Source: Pomphorhynchus laevis (Eukaryota > Acanthocephala > Palaeacanthocephala > Echinorhynchida > Pomphorhynchidae). From it: a stretch of 64,000 nt of DNA. Numbering within the stretch: the first letter of the stretch is position 1; the number at the start of each line of letters is the position of its first letter. Below the pieces are notes generated by a model, which was not told the DNA's origin, did not search any database, and saw only the letters and a program-made list of their open reading frames with translations. The position numbers were made by a program, and so were the translations under genes. The DNA is taken from NCBI GenBank assembly GCA_012934845.2, contig WNNJ02003613.1, forward strand, positions 115,079-179,078, read 5' to 3'. Shown one piece after another: positions 1 through 10,201 of the stretch.

Positions 1-1150
1 TGCATTTATTGAGGACAACTAAATGCACTCGCTTTTCGTTGGAGAAATTGCGAACAGAGATATTCCAGACATTAGTGAAAGCATTAACCAATAAGAATAT
101 GTCACATGTTTTTGAAATGGTATATGCGCTACCCATATCGAGTGGAGGGTTAGGAATTCGAGATCCGGTTGAGGATAGTGAGGATCAGTACAAGTGTTCA
201 CTACAGCTATCAGTCAATATGGAGTTGTCCAGCCAATCAGAACCTGAACTTGATATTTGGGAAAACAAAGATAGTAAATGAAAGAAAATTGAAGAAATTG
301 AAACAAAGGATAACAGACACATCACCAGAATTGGAGATGTTGCTGGATTACGCGAGTATGAAAGGGGCATCAAATTGGTTAACAACAAGACCGATTAGTT
401 TAAAGGGTTGGCACCTATCTAATGATGAATTCCACGATGCTTTAGCAGCTCGGTATAACTGGACTCCAGACAACCTTCCCATGAAGTGTGCGTGTGAGGA
501 AGACTTAACGACAACACATGCGTTATCGTGTAGAAGAGGCGCTATTCCTATCATACGACATAACGAGATTCGTGACATTTTGACTGCAAAACTCACACAG
601 GTGTGCAAAAGTGTTGGAGTAGAACCACAGTTGAACCCCGTTCCTACAAATCATATATTTACATCAGCAGTGACAACACGTGATGGTGCAGCGCGTGCAG
701 ATATAGTATGCAGTGGCTTGTTCGGAGAAAGGATGGAGCGGACGTTTGTTGACGTCAGTTTATTTAATAATCATGCTTCATCCTCTCAATCGAAATCAAT
801 AGAGTCGGTATTTCATTACCATGAGAAGAGAAAACGTTCAAAATACGAGGAAAGAATAATTGACATTGAGCGTAGCATTTTCTGTTCCTTTATAATGGCG
901 ACCAATGGTGCAATTGGACCATCTGCTTCTGGTTTGCTACGAACACTAGCACACAAACTATCTGTCAATAGTGGCGAATCCTACGCTGATGTGATTACTG
1001 AGTTGCGAAATAATTTGAGCATTTGTACAGCAAAAATGGTTTCACGCTGCTTTCGTTCACCAAGAGTGAAAATTTTTGTTCCACGTGAACTATGGTGATA
1101 CAAAATCAAGAAAATATAATAAACATTGTTGAATAGTAATATTTTTTATT
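1..1150 (+). mobile_element. REL-type LINE copy A (3' half, cut by window start)
   Basis: Reading begins inside the region after the RT domain (a GGLGIRDP block at about 140-175 matches the equivalent block in the copies at 11.8 and 54.7 kb) and continues in a second frame to a stop at 1096-1098. A frameshift lies somewhere around 230-290. The C-terminal part carries a knuckle C-x1-C-x7-H-x3-C (about 487-531), then RHNEIRD, then a block with a conserved Asp (ARADIVCSG, about 690-716), a second Asp (TFVDVSLF) and K-x-x-KYEERI. That order (CCHC, then PD-(D/E)XK-like block) is the C-terminal layout of R2/R4/NeSL-type LINEs. The family call rests on motif order, not on an alignment. A short 3' UTR runs to about 1150, where a minus-strand LINE begins. 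Confidence 0.7.
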
Positions 1151-1889
1151 TTTCATTTGTTACTCAATTGCGCTGGCTTTGTAAATAAATTATCTTTATC
1201 TAAAAAAATTACAAGTTATAGCCAAATGGCTGTTTCAACTGATCACATAGGAAATAAAAAAGAAAAGAAAAGAAGAAAAAAAAAGTTAATAGCGGTTACA
1301 TAATATTGTATACATTCGGAATGCCATGATCGTTAATCCACTGACGAAGTTGAACTTTAAATTGAGATAAGTCCTTGGTACATGCTATTTCTCCTGGCAA
1401 CGTGTTCCAGGCGTTTAATGCTCGATGTGAGAGCCTAGCCAAACTCACTACTTTACCGTGGGGAAACTTAAATAGTTTTAACGGGTGGCCACGATGCGTC
1501 TGAGAACAAACTTTAACATAGCACGAGGGAAAACCATCTATCCCATTAACCATTCGCCATAATGCAACAAGGTCTAGGTAATATAGCCTCTGACCCAAAG
1601 ATGGTATCTTTAGAAATTCAAGCCGCTCACGATATGAATATGATCCATCCATACACATTCGAGAACCTCTACGAAGGATTGACTCTAGTCTATTAAACTC
1701 TTTCTTAGTGTTTGGAAAAACTGCTTGCACGCAGTACTCTATATGCGGGCGAACAAGAGCGCAGTAAAGCCGTTTGAAGACGTATGGATTAATACGATTA
1801 AATGCATTTTTGACGCAGTACATAGCTCGCAAAGCCTTGCTATAGGCAAACTCTGTATTTGATCGAGATTTCAATGTCCTATGCACCAT
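1150..1889 (-). mobile_element. CR1-like LINE, 5'-truncated 3' end
   Basis: One open frame of 197 codons (1296-1889) encodes the end of the RT and thumb region: LYCALVRPHIEYCVQAVFP followed by LESILRRGSRMC and a C-terminal RALNAWNTLPGE block. The same blocks occur in the nearly intact element at 19.3-20.2 kb, so the two are relatives. Downstream on the minus strand is an untranslated tail with a pyrimidine-rich tract, TGTGATC and a small hairpin, like the tails at 19.25 kb and 25.4 kb. The 5' end stops abruptly at about 1890, typical of incomplete target-primed reverse transcription. No stop interrupts the remaining frame. Confidence 0.75.
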
Positions 1890-1932
1890 TTAAAAGGAAT
1901 TTTTTTTGTAAATACATCAAATTTTTTTAAAA

Positions 1933-2299
1933 TTACTTCTCTAAAGATATTTCGTTGAGTCTCTTTGATATTTTAGTAGTTTGAGTATAGCATTGGCGTC
2001 TGGATTTAATCTTCCAGAGGTCGACATCACAAATAAAATAAAAGATTATTCTGTGATTATTATTGCGCGTTTGATATTGATTAAAAAAGGGCAGCGATGG
2101 TGAGGTGGGGCGAGTGTCGTCTAAGAAAGGGAGGTTGATGAACAATGTGGAGTTGACAGCAATGAGACGAAAAGTTACGAGAAGGAGGCGAAGTTTGATG
2201 CGGATGTGGATGGTGGGCCAAGAGAGTTAGACAATATATGTGGATATGTGGTCGAAGCGACGGAGACGAATGAGCGCTCGAACGGCGGAGTTGATTAAA
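1933..2299 (-). mobile_element. L2-like LINE fragment (post-RT region)
   Basis: The minus-strand translation gives NLPFLDDTRPTSPSL and, upstream in another frame, a block ending near INSAVRALIRLRRFDH. Both match the region downstream of the RT in the better preserved copy at 4.36-5.24 kb (INAAVRVLFGLHRFDH and NLPFLDNSRPV). The fragment is frameshifted. A second L2-like copy with its own A/T-rich 3' tail abuts it at about 2300, apparently inserted into it. Confidence 0.55.
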
Positions 2300-3228
2300 A
2301 CAAAACAACAAACAAATACAAATTTATTTAAAGTGGCAAATACGTACAAGCTACACGCTTACAAGTCCACAAACATGAAAAAGTCAAACAAATAAATTGT
2401 TTAAATGGGATCGATTTGGCATTTGAAGCACGGCAAGGAAGTTGATTGGCGTATATGAATGGGCAGATGATTCCACGATAGAGGAGCAGCCACCAGTAAG
2501 GAGCGTAGTCCGAAGGAGGTAGAGTAGTTTGGGACATGTAAAAGAACGGAATTACAGTTAGGATGATGGATTTTGGAGAATCGGCGAAAAGGCTAAGGCA
2601 GTAATCGATTTTAGGGAAAAGAAGCGATGAAAGAAGATACATACAAGAACGGAAGTCGATAAGGGAGCGGATACGGCGGATGTCACGGAGAATTAAGTTA
2701 GACGAGCGGACCTTGTCACGGACGAAGGGTTTAAGAGAAAGGTGATCATCAAAATGGAAGCCTAAGAAAGTGAGATTGTGGACTATGGGGATGATCGATG
2801 AGGTAAAATATATAGTGGGAGGAGATATGTTTGATTTACGCTGGAGGATCCACATTATTTTAGACTTGTAGGGGTTAGAACGAGATGGAGATTGGAGAGA
2901 CGTTTGTAGATAGAAGAAAGACGGTTGGAGGCAGAAATGCCGATATCGTGTATGCGATGTGCGGGTGCATGAGCATAGATTAGAATGTCATCGGCGTATT
3001 GCATGACGTTAAAGGAGTAAGGTTTGATAAACGGAGAGAGATCGCCAAGCAGAAGAGATAAAAGCAGGGGACCTAGGTCCGAACCTTGTGAGATCCCGCA
3101 AAAAATAGGGATGGGAGGGGAGGATGATGAATTAGAACAGACGCGAAAAGAACGGTTGGATAGATATGAGGCAAACCATGCTACGGAGGAAGAAAAAAAG
3201 CCCATCGAGTTCGAATAGATTGCTGCTG
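2300..3228 (-). mobile_element. L2-like LINE copy, RT to 3' end, decayed
   Basis: The minus strand reads through RT motifs: SSVAWFASYLSNRSFRV, a GISQGSDLGPLLLSLLLG block (usual form GVPQGSVLGPLLF) and MQYADDILIYAHAPA (YADD catalytic centre, about 2980-3010). Then come a thumb region with GFHFDDHLSLKPFV and the 3' end, with the conserved terminal hairpin at about 2335-2360. Compared with the 4.3-5.5 kb copy, a block after FYMSQTTLP is missing and the frame changes at about 2855. At the upstream side it switches abruptly into a REL-LINE remnant near 3228. Confidence 0.7.
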
Positions 3229-3410
3229 CATATGATTGGGCATGCAGGTTAAAAATCGTAACATCCAAGAATGTTCGCTCAGTCATCGAAGTAAATAAGT
3301 CCGTTTTTGAATGTCTAATCTTGCCTAGCGATTTACGGTAGTTGAGGTGGCATTAAATATATGAGTTAGGAACAATTGCCAGCACATGTTCTATCTCAAC
3401 ATTTTTTTCT
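3225..3410 (-). mobile_element. REL-type LINE remnant
   Basis: On the minus strand the blocks TERTFLDVTIFN, ARLDIQ and LTHIFNATSTT appear in the order found in the endonuclease-like region of the copies at 0.6-0.8, 13.4 and 55.9 kb (for example TERSFMDVCVFN at 13.44 kb). It carries stops and a frame change. It joins directly to an L2-like LINE at about 3228, so it is either the target of that insertion or part of a chimaeric cDNA. Confidence 0.6.
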
Positions 3411-3639
3411 TGTTTGTTTTAATTCCTTTTCAATTATGTATCTAATTATGTTGATTAACTATTGAATGTCCACCAACTTTGCAAGATAATTCATGTTATG
3501 TCTTTTTTAAACTTCCACATGCACATTTTTTATTTGTATGTCACTCAACAAAACATATATCTGCTAATCTCGCTCCAAATTCATGAATCTTATATCATCA
3601 CAAACTCTTGCTTACGTCCATGATGAAGATCGTTTACGG

Positions 3640-3785
3640 ATGAAAAAAAGGATTTATTTTAACGTGGCAAATGCGTGCCAGCACACGCTTACATGACCAC
3701 AACAAAACAAAACTGTGAATCAGGTGTCGAGAAGGTGTGAACGGAGGAGGTGTTTGAATGGGGATTAAAGCGGACTTTCTGGATA
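3640..3785 (-). mobile_element. L2-like LINE 3' end only
   Basis: This 145-bp piece contains the family's 3' UTR: a hairpin GCGTGC/CACGC type at about 3670-3695, then CTTACATGACCAC and the CTGTGAATCAGGTGTCG block that also occurs at 13.82-13.88 kb. It is a severely 5'-truncated copy. Between 3411 and 3640 no coding or repeat signal was seen. Confidence 0.65.
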
Positions 3786-3789
3786 TATC

Positions 3790-4275
3790 ACTGTTTTTGG
3801 ATGTTTCATCATGGACGTAACATCATCATGTTATTTCATCATGGATGATGTTGAGTGGGGCACTTGACATCATCGCTTTCCCCGATCATTTTGCTGCCTA
3901 CACCTCACTCTCCATTTCGATACTGGTCTATCCGATCACTTTCTCGTCACCCTTAATCTCAGTCACAACCACACCCATCCTCACACACCGACAATCCTAT
4001 GTCGCTCTTGGAGAAATCTTGACCTCTTCTTTCTCCGCTCTGCCTTACTCAAATCGTCTTTATCCTATCCCACAAAACATATCCATCTTACGATCTCGCC
4101 TTACTTTTCGACTCTGAACTCACATCCATTCTCGATCTTATCTTGCCCTTCAAGCCTCACCCACAACTTCGCTTGCACCGTGTCCCATGGCTTGGCATCC
4201 AATGCCTAATCTCAAAGCTTTGATTCCGTCATGCTTTTCGAGTCTATCACTACTCTCTCAGACCTGATTTCAAAA
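3790..4275 (+). mobile_element. L2-like LINE fragment, endonuclease end and linker
   Basis: Plus-strand translation in mixed frames gives DHFAAYTSLSISDTGLSDHF, the SDH region at the end of an APE endonuclease, followed by a linker before the RT. The reading is frameshifted. It faces the minus-strand L2-like copy that starts at about 4283, so two L2-like pieces lie here in opposite orientation. Confidence 0.5.
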
Positions 4276-5580
4276 TATATAAAATAATACAAATTTATTT
4301 AATGTGGCAAATGCGTACAAGCTGTACGCTTACAAGTCCACAAACAAAAATGAGATAGTCAAGCAGATAAATTGTTAAAATGGGATCGGATTTGTCGTTT
4401 GAAGCACTGCAGGGAAGTTGATTGGCGTATATGAATGGGCAGATGATTCCACGATAGAGGAGCAGCCACCAGGAAGGAGCGGAGTCCAAAGGAGGTAGAG
4501 TAGTTTGGGACATGTAAAAGAAGGGAATTACAGGAACGCAAGGAACAGTAAACAGGACGAGAATTATCAAGAAAAGGAAGGTTGAGAAATGAAGGGGTAT
4601 GAAAAGTTACAAGGCGGAAAGCAACGATAAGAAGACGAATTTGAACACGACAATAAATTGTAGGCAAATCGAGAGAAGCAAGATGGTAGGATGTATGATC
4701 AAAACGATGAAGACCGAAGAGAACTCGGACGGCAGCGTTGATGATGCGTTGTAAAGGAAGAAGAGTGGATTTAGGTGAGTTGGAAAATAGACTAAGACAA
4801 TAATCGAGTCTAGAAAAAAGGAGAGATGATATGAGAGTCATACAAGAAGGGAAATCGATCAATCTACGAACTTGACGGAGGTTGCGGAGTATCAAGGTAG
4901 ATGAGCGTACTTTATCTCTAACGAAAGGTTTTAGTAAAAGTCGGTTGTCAAAATGGAAGCCTAGGAAAACGAGATTATCAACGATCGGAAGAATTGTAGA
5001 ATTTAATGATACGGAGGGAGGTTCGAAGCCGAGGCGTCGAGGTAGGATCCACATAATTTTGGATTTATCAGGATTCAGAGAAAGGCGAAGGGAAGAAAGA
5101 TGGTTGAAAATTGAAACAATACAGTCGGAAGCGGAAACACTAAGATCGTGAATACGATAAACAGGTTCATGAGCATAGATGAGAATGTCATCAGCATATT
5201 GCATAACATGGAAGTCAAATTTATGAGAAATCGAAGACAAATCACCAAGAAGAAAAGAGAAAAGTATAAAGCCTTATACGGAGCCTTGTGGAACACCGGA
5301 CGGAATGGACGAAGGATGGGAGAGAGAAGAGTTAGAATATACGCGAAATGTACGGTTTGATAAATATGAAGAAAACCATGATACAGTTGGTAAACAGAAG
5401 CCATAATCATGACGAAGGCGATGGAGAAGAATCGAGTGATCGACGATGTCATAAGCAGTTGATAGATCAAGAGAAACTATGACACTACATAATTTATGAT
5501 CGCGCGATATGAGTAAGTCGTTATAAACTTAAAGACACGCAATTTCGGTAGATAATTAGAGCGAAAAGCGGCTTGGAAGC

Positions 5581-5664
5581 TGTACCGAGTAAATTCAAGC
5601 AGAGAAGAATAGGCTTTATTCTAATACATCTATAATAACAAGTCAAAAGGTAAGTATCATTACA
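5581..5664 (-). repeat. 3' LTR of the gypsy element
   Basis: 84 bp, TG...CA ends, identical to 9455-9538. In element orientation it is the downstream LTR. It is adjoined by the GAAGC target duplication. Confidence 0.9.
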
Positions 5665-6001
5665 TTCTCCCCACGACATAATCATTTAAGTACGCAGGAC
5701 TTCTTCGATTTCTTTGAGGTCGTAGTTCCCCATTTTCAGAACGATTGAAGTATCTCGTAGGGTAGTTGCTCTGGCACGTATTATCAGTATTTAAGAGAAA
5801 TGATTCATCCTGTCTGGATAGTTCGTTTTCCTCGTTGTGATTGACCGTCTCATCGATATACTTCGTTGCATCCAAGTTTTCAGGGTTGACAGTGATTTCA
5901 TCAGAACGCTTATCTGAACGTGAATGAGAATTGCTATTTACTGTTGAATGGTCATTTATTGATGCCTGATCACACATTTTATCGCCATCGTATAAATTCA
6001 A
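5660..6001 (-). CDS. Downstream tail-coding stretch of the gypsy element
   Basis: A 113-codon stretch between the Gag-Pol frame and the 3' LTR, rich in acidic and polar residues, ending in a basic block RRSPAYLNDYVVGRM. A diverged form of this ending (PGYLKDYLVGEN) occurs next to the other gypsy remnant at 56.8 kb, so it is a family feature and not chance. Its role is unknown; it may be the C-terminal tail of Pol or a separate small product. Confidence 0.55.
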   Translation of the reverse strand: MNLYDGDKMCDQASINDHSTVNSNSHSRSDKRSDEITVNPENLDATKYIDETVNHNEENELSRQDESFLLNTDNTCQSNYPTRYFNRSENGELRPQRNRRSPAYLNDYVVGRM

Positions 6002-6011
6002 AGTTTCAAGG

Positions 6012-9000
6012 TCAAAGGGAATGTCTCCATCGGACGAGTTGATATTGAGGTTTTCGTCGACTCTGGGATACGGGGATAAATGTCGAGTTGATATATATAT
6101 ATATCTCCCTCCCGTTTTGTAACTTCACGAGAGCAAAATTGGGATTGGCGTACACAATTTCAGCTTTTTCCACAGGGTTCTCGTATTTGTTCGTTTTATT
6201 AAAGCGTCTTATTAAGACTGGGCCAGGGTTTGATAACCAAGACGGAAGATCATGACCATTTATAGAGCGTCGGCTGAATGTAAAGAGTCGTTCATGTGGT
6301 GTGTGGTTCGTGGCAGTACACAGAAGTGATCGAATAGCGTTGAGACATTGTGGTAATACACTTTGCCACTCATCTGTTTTCTTTCCGAGGTCATGTAAAC
6401 GCAATGATATTGCCTTCCATAGTACACCATTAAGGCGCTCGACTTGACCATTGCCAGCAGGGTTGTATGAACTTGAATGAGTAATCGCCACCCCGTGATG
6501 AGAGAGGAATGACTGGATTTCCTTAGAGGTAAAAGCCGTACCTTGATCAGAATGGATTGAAGCAGGTGAACCGAAAATTGAAAAGATCTGGGTTAAACAG
6601 TCTATGACAGTGTGTGTAGTCATATCAGAACATGGAAAGGCAAAGGGGAATCTGCTATACTCGTCAATGACGGTTAACAAATATCTTTTATTGTTCTTTG
6701 TAGGAATTGGGCCCTTAAAATCCATAGACAAGCGTTCAAATGGCATACTTGATTTTATGAGTTTAGCCTCAGGTGGACGAAAAAATCTTGGTTTCAATAT
6801 AGCGCAGCTTTTGCACTCGCTTGAAATATTCCTAACATCCGAGAGGGAAAATGGGAGGTTCCGTTTTTGCACGAAATGCCAAAGGCGAGTAATTCCCGGG
6901 TGGCATAATTGACTATGGACTTTACGAAGATGCTGAAGATCATGATTGGTGAATGAGACAGAGTTGCAGAACGCGTCGCGAGAAAGAGCGTCAGCGGCAT
7001 GATTGAGCTTCCCAGCTCGGTACTGGATATCAAATTTAAATTGGGACAACTCCAAACGCCATCTTAATATCTTGTCGTTCTTTATTTTGTTGTTGTGAGC
7101 ACTGAACATGTATGAAACAGAACGTTGATCCGTAAAAATCTTGAATGGTTGGATGTACAAATAGTGTCTCCAGTATCTTAACGCTTCAACAATAGCCAGC
7201 GCTTCCTTTTCAATGGCGGTGAATCGTTTCGCGTTTTTGTCGAGGGATCTTGAAAAGAAGGCGACAGGCTTACTATTTTGAGACAAACAAGCTCCAATCG
7301 ATCGCTCACTTGCGTCTGTCTCTATCGTGAATGGCAATTCAAAGTCGATGGTTGACAAAGTGGCTTCAGCTATACGTTCCTTCAAAGTATGGAAAGCTTT
7401 CAGTGCAGAATGAGATAATGGGAAAGACTGAGAATCAATTAGAGGACGAATCAACTTTGAGAAATCTTTAATCCAGGAACTGTAGTAGGCGAACAAACCA
7501 ACAATACGCTTTAAGGATGCTGCGTTCTTGGGTTCCTCAAGGGAAGTAACTGAAATCACTCGATTGGGGTCAGGGGACATTTTTCCTTTAGAAATTTGGT
7601 AACCAAGTATTCGTATACACGAAGACGCGAACACACACTTTGAATTGTTCAAGGTTATATTGTATTTTGTGGCTACGTTTAGAAAACGCTTCAGGTTACT
7701 GTCATGTTGCTCTTTACTTCTTCCGCCGATCACGACATCATCCAGATAAGCGTAGGTGTCTGTCAACTTCTCTCTATTAATTATCCCATTGATAACTCGT
7801 TGAAAAGCAGGAACGGCGTTTGTGAGACCGAATGGTAGACGATTGAAGTGATATAAGGATCCATTCGCCTCGAAAGCAGTATAATGACGCTCGTCACTGC
7901 GCAGCAAAATCTGATGGTAAGCTGATTTAAGATCGAGACAACTGTAAAAGGAATATGGAGCTAATTTGTTGATAAAATCATCAATTCGTGGAAGTGGGAA
8001 GGCGTCGAGCTGAGTAAATTTATTGACAGTTTCCGAATAGTCAACAACCATCCGTCTCTTTTGGTTCTGATTGACAATGAGTACTTGAGCGCGCCAGGGC
8101 GATTGACTTGGTTCGATAATTTCGTCGGATAATAGTTGTTTGATTTGGCTGTCAATGAACTTTTCATCGTACGGATTTCTTCTACGAGATTTTGTTGCGA
8201 TAGGATGGATGGATTCGTCCAGAAATTTGAATAGCTGAGGAGATTCAACTGTCAAAGCTTCTGCAGCTCCAATTGTAAAACAAGGCTCGGAACCGTTGAA
8301 TTTCATAAGTAACGAAGTGTGTCTTGAAAGGAATGGCCGGCCAAGTATAACATCCGAACATAAAGACGACAAAATATGGAATTTTATATTCTTGTAAGGT
8401 CTGCCATCAGCTGATATATCCGCTACCACGAATTGTCGTAATTTAGTCGAGAATGCGGTGTTCGCCATAGACACACGTATAGTTGAGGGGTTCGATGTCA
8501 GTTTGCACAAAGTGGAAATATCAGGTCTTATCAAATTGAGTGCACTACCTGTATCAATCAACGCATTTAACGAAACCCCTTTTATACAAATTTGAATTGT
8601 TGGTAGCGTCGCGGCAGAATCTTGAAAGAAAGAAGTACTACCTAGCACGGAATGGACACCTGTTGAAATTTGTCGTTTGGATTTACACACCCGTGCGAAA
8701 TGACCCAACTTCCCGCAAGTACGACAAGTGATATTCTTAGCAGGACATCGATCTCGTTTGTGAATTGTATCTCCACAAAAGTAGCATTTGCGACGTTCTA
8801 CCGAGTTACATTGTATTTGACAAGGAAGTTCTTCTTGTATATTTTCATGTAGTTCATTTATGGTCATCGATTCACAACCCATATTTAAGTTTGATAGTTC
8901 TGTGAAATGGCTTGCTTGAGTATGCGCGTCTTCCAAAGTTCGTGCAAGCTCGTACGCCTTGGCTTTATTGTGTACCGCAGCTTCAAGCAGGCGTTGCCGA

Positions 9001-9431
9001 ATTATCGGTGAGTTGATTCCTGCGACGAACGTGTCGCGTAAAAATAAATCTCGATGATTTTGAGCTGTTACAGCCTCGAATGGACATTCACGACCCAGAG
9101 ATTCGATATGCCTTATGAATTGATCGATTGTTTGGTTGGACGATTGGCGCTGATTACGCAATTGATGTCGCAGAAACAAATCCGTTTTCGATTTGACGTA
9201 CGTAGTAGATAACGTCGATAACGCGTCTTCGTAGGTTTCCGTTTCTCGAAAAAGGTCGTAAATCTCCGCTGAAACCAGGTTCGTTAAAATGTGAAATTTG
9301 TCACTATCGGACGGTGACTCCAAGGACGAAATGAATGTCTTGAAACGTATGAGCCAATGTCTCCAGGTGCGCTCGGCATTCGTGTCATCAGGATGCAATT
9401 CCAAGATGTTTGGCTTCAAGATCTTGTCCAT
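6012..9431 (-). CDS. Gag-Pol polyprotein of the gypsy element
   Basis: 1139 codons in one frame, fossil or recently active element. In order: a Gag region (residues 1 to about 210) ending in two zinc knuckles of C-x2-C-x4-H-x4-C form (about 213-252); a retropepsin with ALIDTGSALN (about 290); RT with YLDD (about 563); RNase H with TIETDAS (about 700); integrase with an HHCC zinc finger (HPG...CKSC, from about 842) and DDE core blocks (MDFKG about 902, SDQGTAF, then GNGQVERL about 998). Gag and Pol share one frame, as in some gypsy lineages. The start is the first Met after the LTR, about 24 bases inside it. The product would make a particle, copy its RNA and insert the cDNA. Confidence 0.9.
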   Translation of the reverse strand: MDKILKPNILELHPDDTNAERTWRHWLIRFKTFISSLESPSDSDKFHILTNLVSAEIYDLFRETETYEDALSTLSTTYVKSKTDLFLRHQLRNQRQSSNQTIDQFIRHIESLGRECPFEAVTAQNHRDLFLRDTFVAGINSPIIRQRLLEAAVHNKAKAYELARTLEDAHTQASHFTELSNLNMGCESMTINELHENIQEELPCQIQCNSVERRKCYFCGDTIHKRDRCPAKNITCRTCGKLGHFARVCKSKRQISTGVHSVLGSTSFFQDSAATLPTIQICIKGVSLNALIDTGSALNLIRPDISTLCKLTSNPSTIRVSMANTAFSTKLRQFVVADISADGRPYKNIKFHILSSLCSDVILGRPFLSRHTSLLMKFNGSEPCFTIGAAEALTVESPQLFKFLDESIHPIATKSRRRNPYDEKFIDSQIKQLLSDEIIEPSQSPWRAQVLIVNQNQKRRMVVDYSETVNKFTQLDAFPLPRIDDFINKLAPYSFYSCLDLKSAYHQILLRSDERHYTAFEANGSLYHFNRLPFGLTNAVPAFQRVINGIINREKLTDTYAYLDDVVIGGRSKEQHDSNLKRFLNVATKYNITLNNSKCVFASSCIRILGYQISKGKMSPDPNRVISVTSLEEPKNAASLKRIVGLFAYYSSWIKDFSKLIRPLIDSQSFPLSHSALKAFHTLKERIAEATLSTIDFELPFTIETDASERSIGACLSQNSKPVAFFSRSLDKNAKRFTAIEKEALAIVEALRYWRHYLYIQPFKIFTDQRSVSYMFSAHNNKIKNDKILRWRLELSQFKFDIQYRAGKLNHAADALSRDAFCNSVSFTNHDLQHLRKVHSQLCHPGITRLWHFVQKRNLPFSLSDVRNISSECKSCAILKPRFFRPPEAKLIKSSMPFERLSMDFKGPIPTKNNKRYLLTVIDEYSRFPFAFPCSDMTTHTVIDCLTQIFSIFGSPASIHSDQGTAFTSKEIQSFLSHHGVAITHSSSYNPAGNGQVERLNGVLWKAISLRLHDLGKKTDEWQSVLPQCLNAIRSLLCTATNHTPHERLFTFSRRSINGHDLPSWLSNPGPVLIRRFNKTNKYENPVEKAEIVYANPNFALVKLQNGREIYIYINSTFIPVSQSRRKPQYQLVRWRHSL

Positions 9432-9454
9432 GGTAACAGTGTATTAGAATAAAT

Positions 9455-9538
9455 TGTACCGAGTAAATTCAAGCAGAGAAGAATAGGCTTTATTCTAATA
9501 CATCTATAATAACAAGTCAAAAGGTAAGTATCATTACA
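9455..9538 (-). repeat. 5' LTR of the gypsy element
   Basis: 84 bp, identical to 5581-5664. In element orientation it lies just upstream of the Gag-Pol start. The GAAGC target copy is at 9539-9543. Confidence 0.9.
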
Positions 9539-10021
9539 GAAGCGAGGAAATAAGTTAGAGGAATAGAGATATGTATTAACTTGCTTAAGAACGAGACGCT
9601 CTAGGAGTTTAGAGAGGGTTGGGAGAAGTGAAATAGGACGGTACGAAGATGGCAGTGAGGAGTCGAGAGATTGCTTTTTGATGAGAGGACGAACAGTGGC
9701 GCATTTCCAGATGTAAGGAAATGTACGGCTACGGATAGACGAGTTGAACAATGTGGTTAGGAAGGGTAAGATAAAGGAGCAGATATTTTTAAGCAAGTGA
9801 GTGGGAATTGGGTCAGAATGAGAGGTTTTATTAGGTAATGACAGCAGAACCGAAGAAACTTCATCAGACGAAACGGGAAGAAGGTGGAATAGTTCTGGGA
9901 GGGAAGTATTTAAAGATAGGAGTGGGTACAAGGGGTCTTTGGGTAGTAGGAAAAGTAAATTAGATAGCTTAGTTTGTAGATAAGAAGAAAATTCATCAGG
10001 ATTTATATTACAAGGGGTAGA

Positions 10022-10200
10022 TTATTTTCGCTCGATCACTCCGTCTTTCCATGATACCTATCTTGCTCATCGGCGGTCTCATCTCCACCTACTACGTACC
10101 AAATGTAACTCCTTTTGACAGCATAAAATCATCATTTTTTCAACTCTAAGAATCTGGCATACTTTTAACTCAATCCTTGCTCGCTTCTCTTCGCCGTGAG
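10022..10200 (+). mobile_element. L2-like LINE linker fragment, inverted
   Basis: Plus-strand translation gives RRSHLHLLRTKCNSF, which matches RRSHLILIRTKRTIF on the minus strand at about 11.53-11.58 kb. So a piece of the endonuclease-RT linker of an L2-like LINE lies here in the opposite direction. The joint to the next minus-strand copy is a small palindrome at 10200-10218. Confidence 0.5.
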
Positions 10201-10201
10201 A

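Larger units (their letters stand above)
5581..9538 (-). mobile_element. Ty3/gypsy-type LTR retrotransposon, looks whole
   Basis: A 3.96-kb element with 84-bp direct LTRs (5581-5664 and 9455-9538) that begin TG and end CA and are identical over their length. It is flanked by a 5-bp duplication GAAGC (5576-5580, 9539-9543). It is inserted in an L2-like LINE and reads on the minus strand. One long Gag-Pol frame fills most of it, with a shorter coding stretch downstream. The domain order protease-RT-RNase H-integrase is that of Ty3/gypsy. Identical LTRs imply a recent insertion. It appears whole or very nearly so. The LTRs are unusually short for the family, and the Gag-Pol start lies only about two dozen bases inside the 5' LTR. 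Confidence 0.9.
4283..10020 (-). mobile_element. L2-like LINE copy, split by a gypsy element
   Basis: The element occupies 4283-5580 and resumes at 9544-10020; between them sits an LTR element with a 5-bp target duplication (GAAGC at 5576-5580 and 9539-9543). The minus strand carries an upstream RT block (FRPISLLPTLSKLLERLV-like, about 9600-9650), then after the interruption the region before motif B, MQYADDILIYAHEP (about 5160-5215), the thumb, and the C-terminal SFLVAAPLSWNHLPIHIR block typical of L2/CR1 LINEs. The longest frame is 293 codons (4359-5240). The 3' end has the GCGTAC hairpin at about 4310-4330. Frames change several times, so the copy is dead. Confidence 0.75.

Noticed and set aside
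3024-3218. 64-codon plus-strand frame
   Set aside because: Antisense shadow of the L2-like RT.
6604-6912. 102-codon plus-strand frame
   Set aside because: Antisense shadow of the integrase of the gypsy element.
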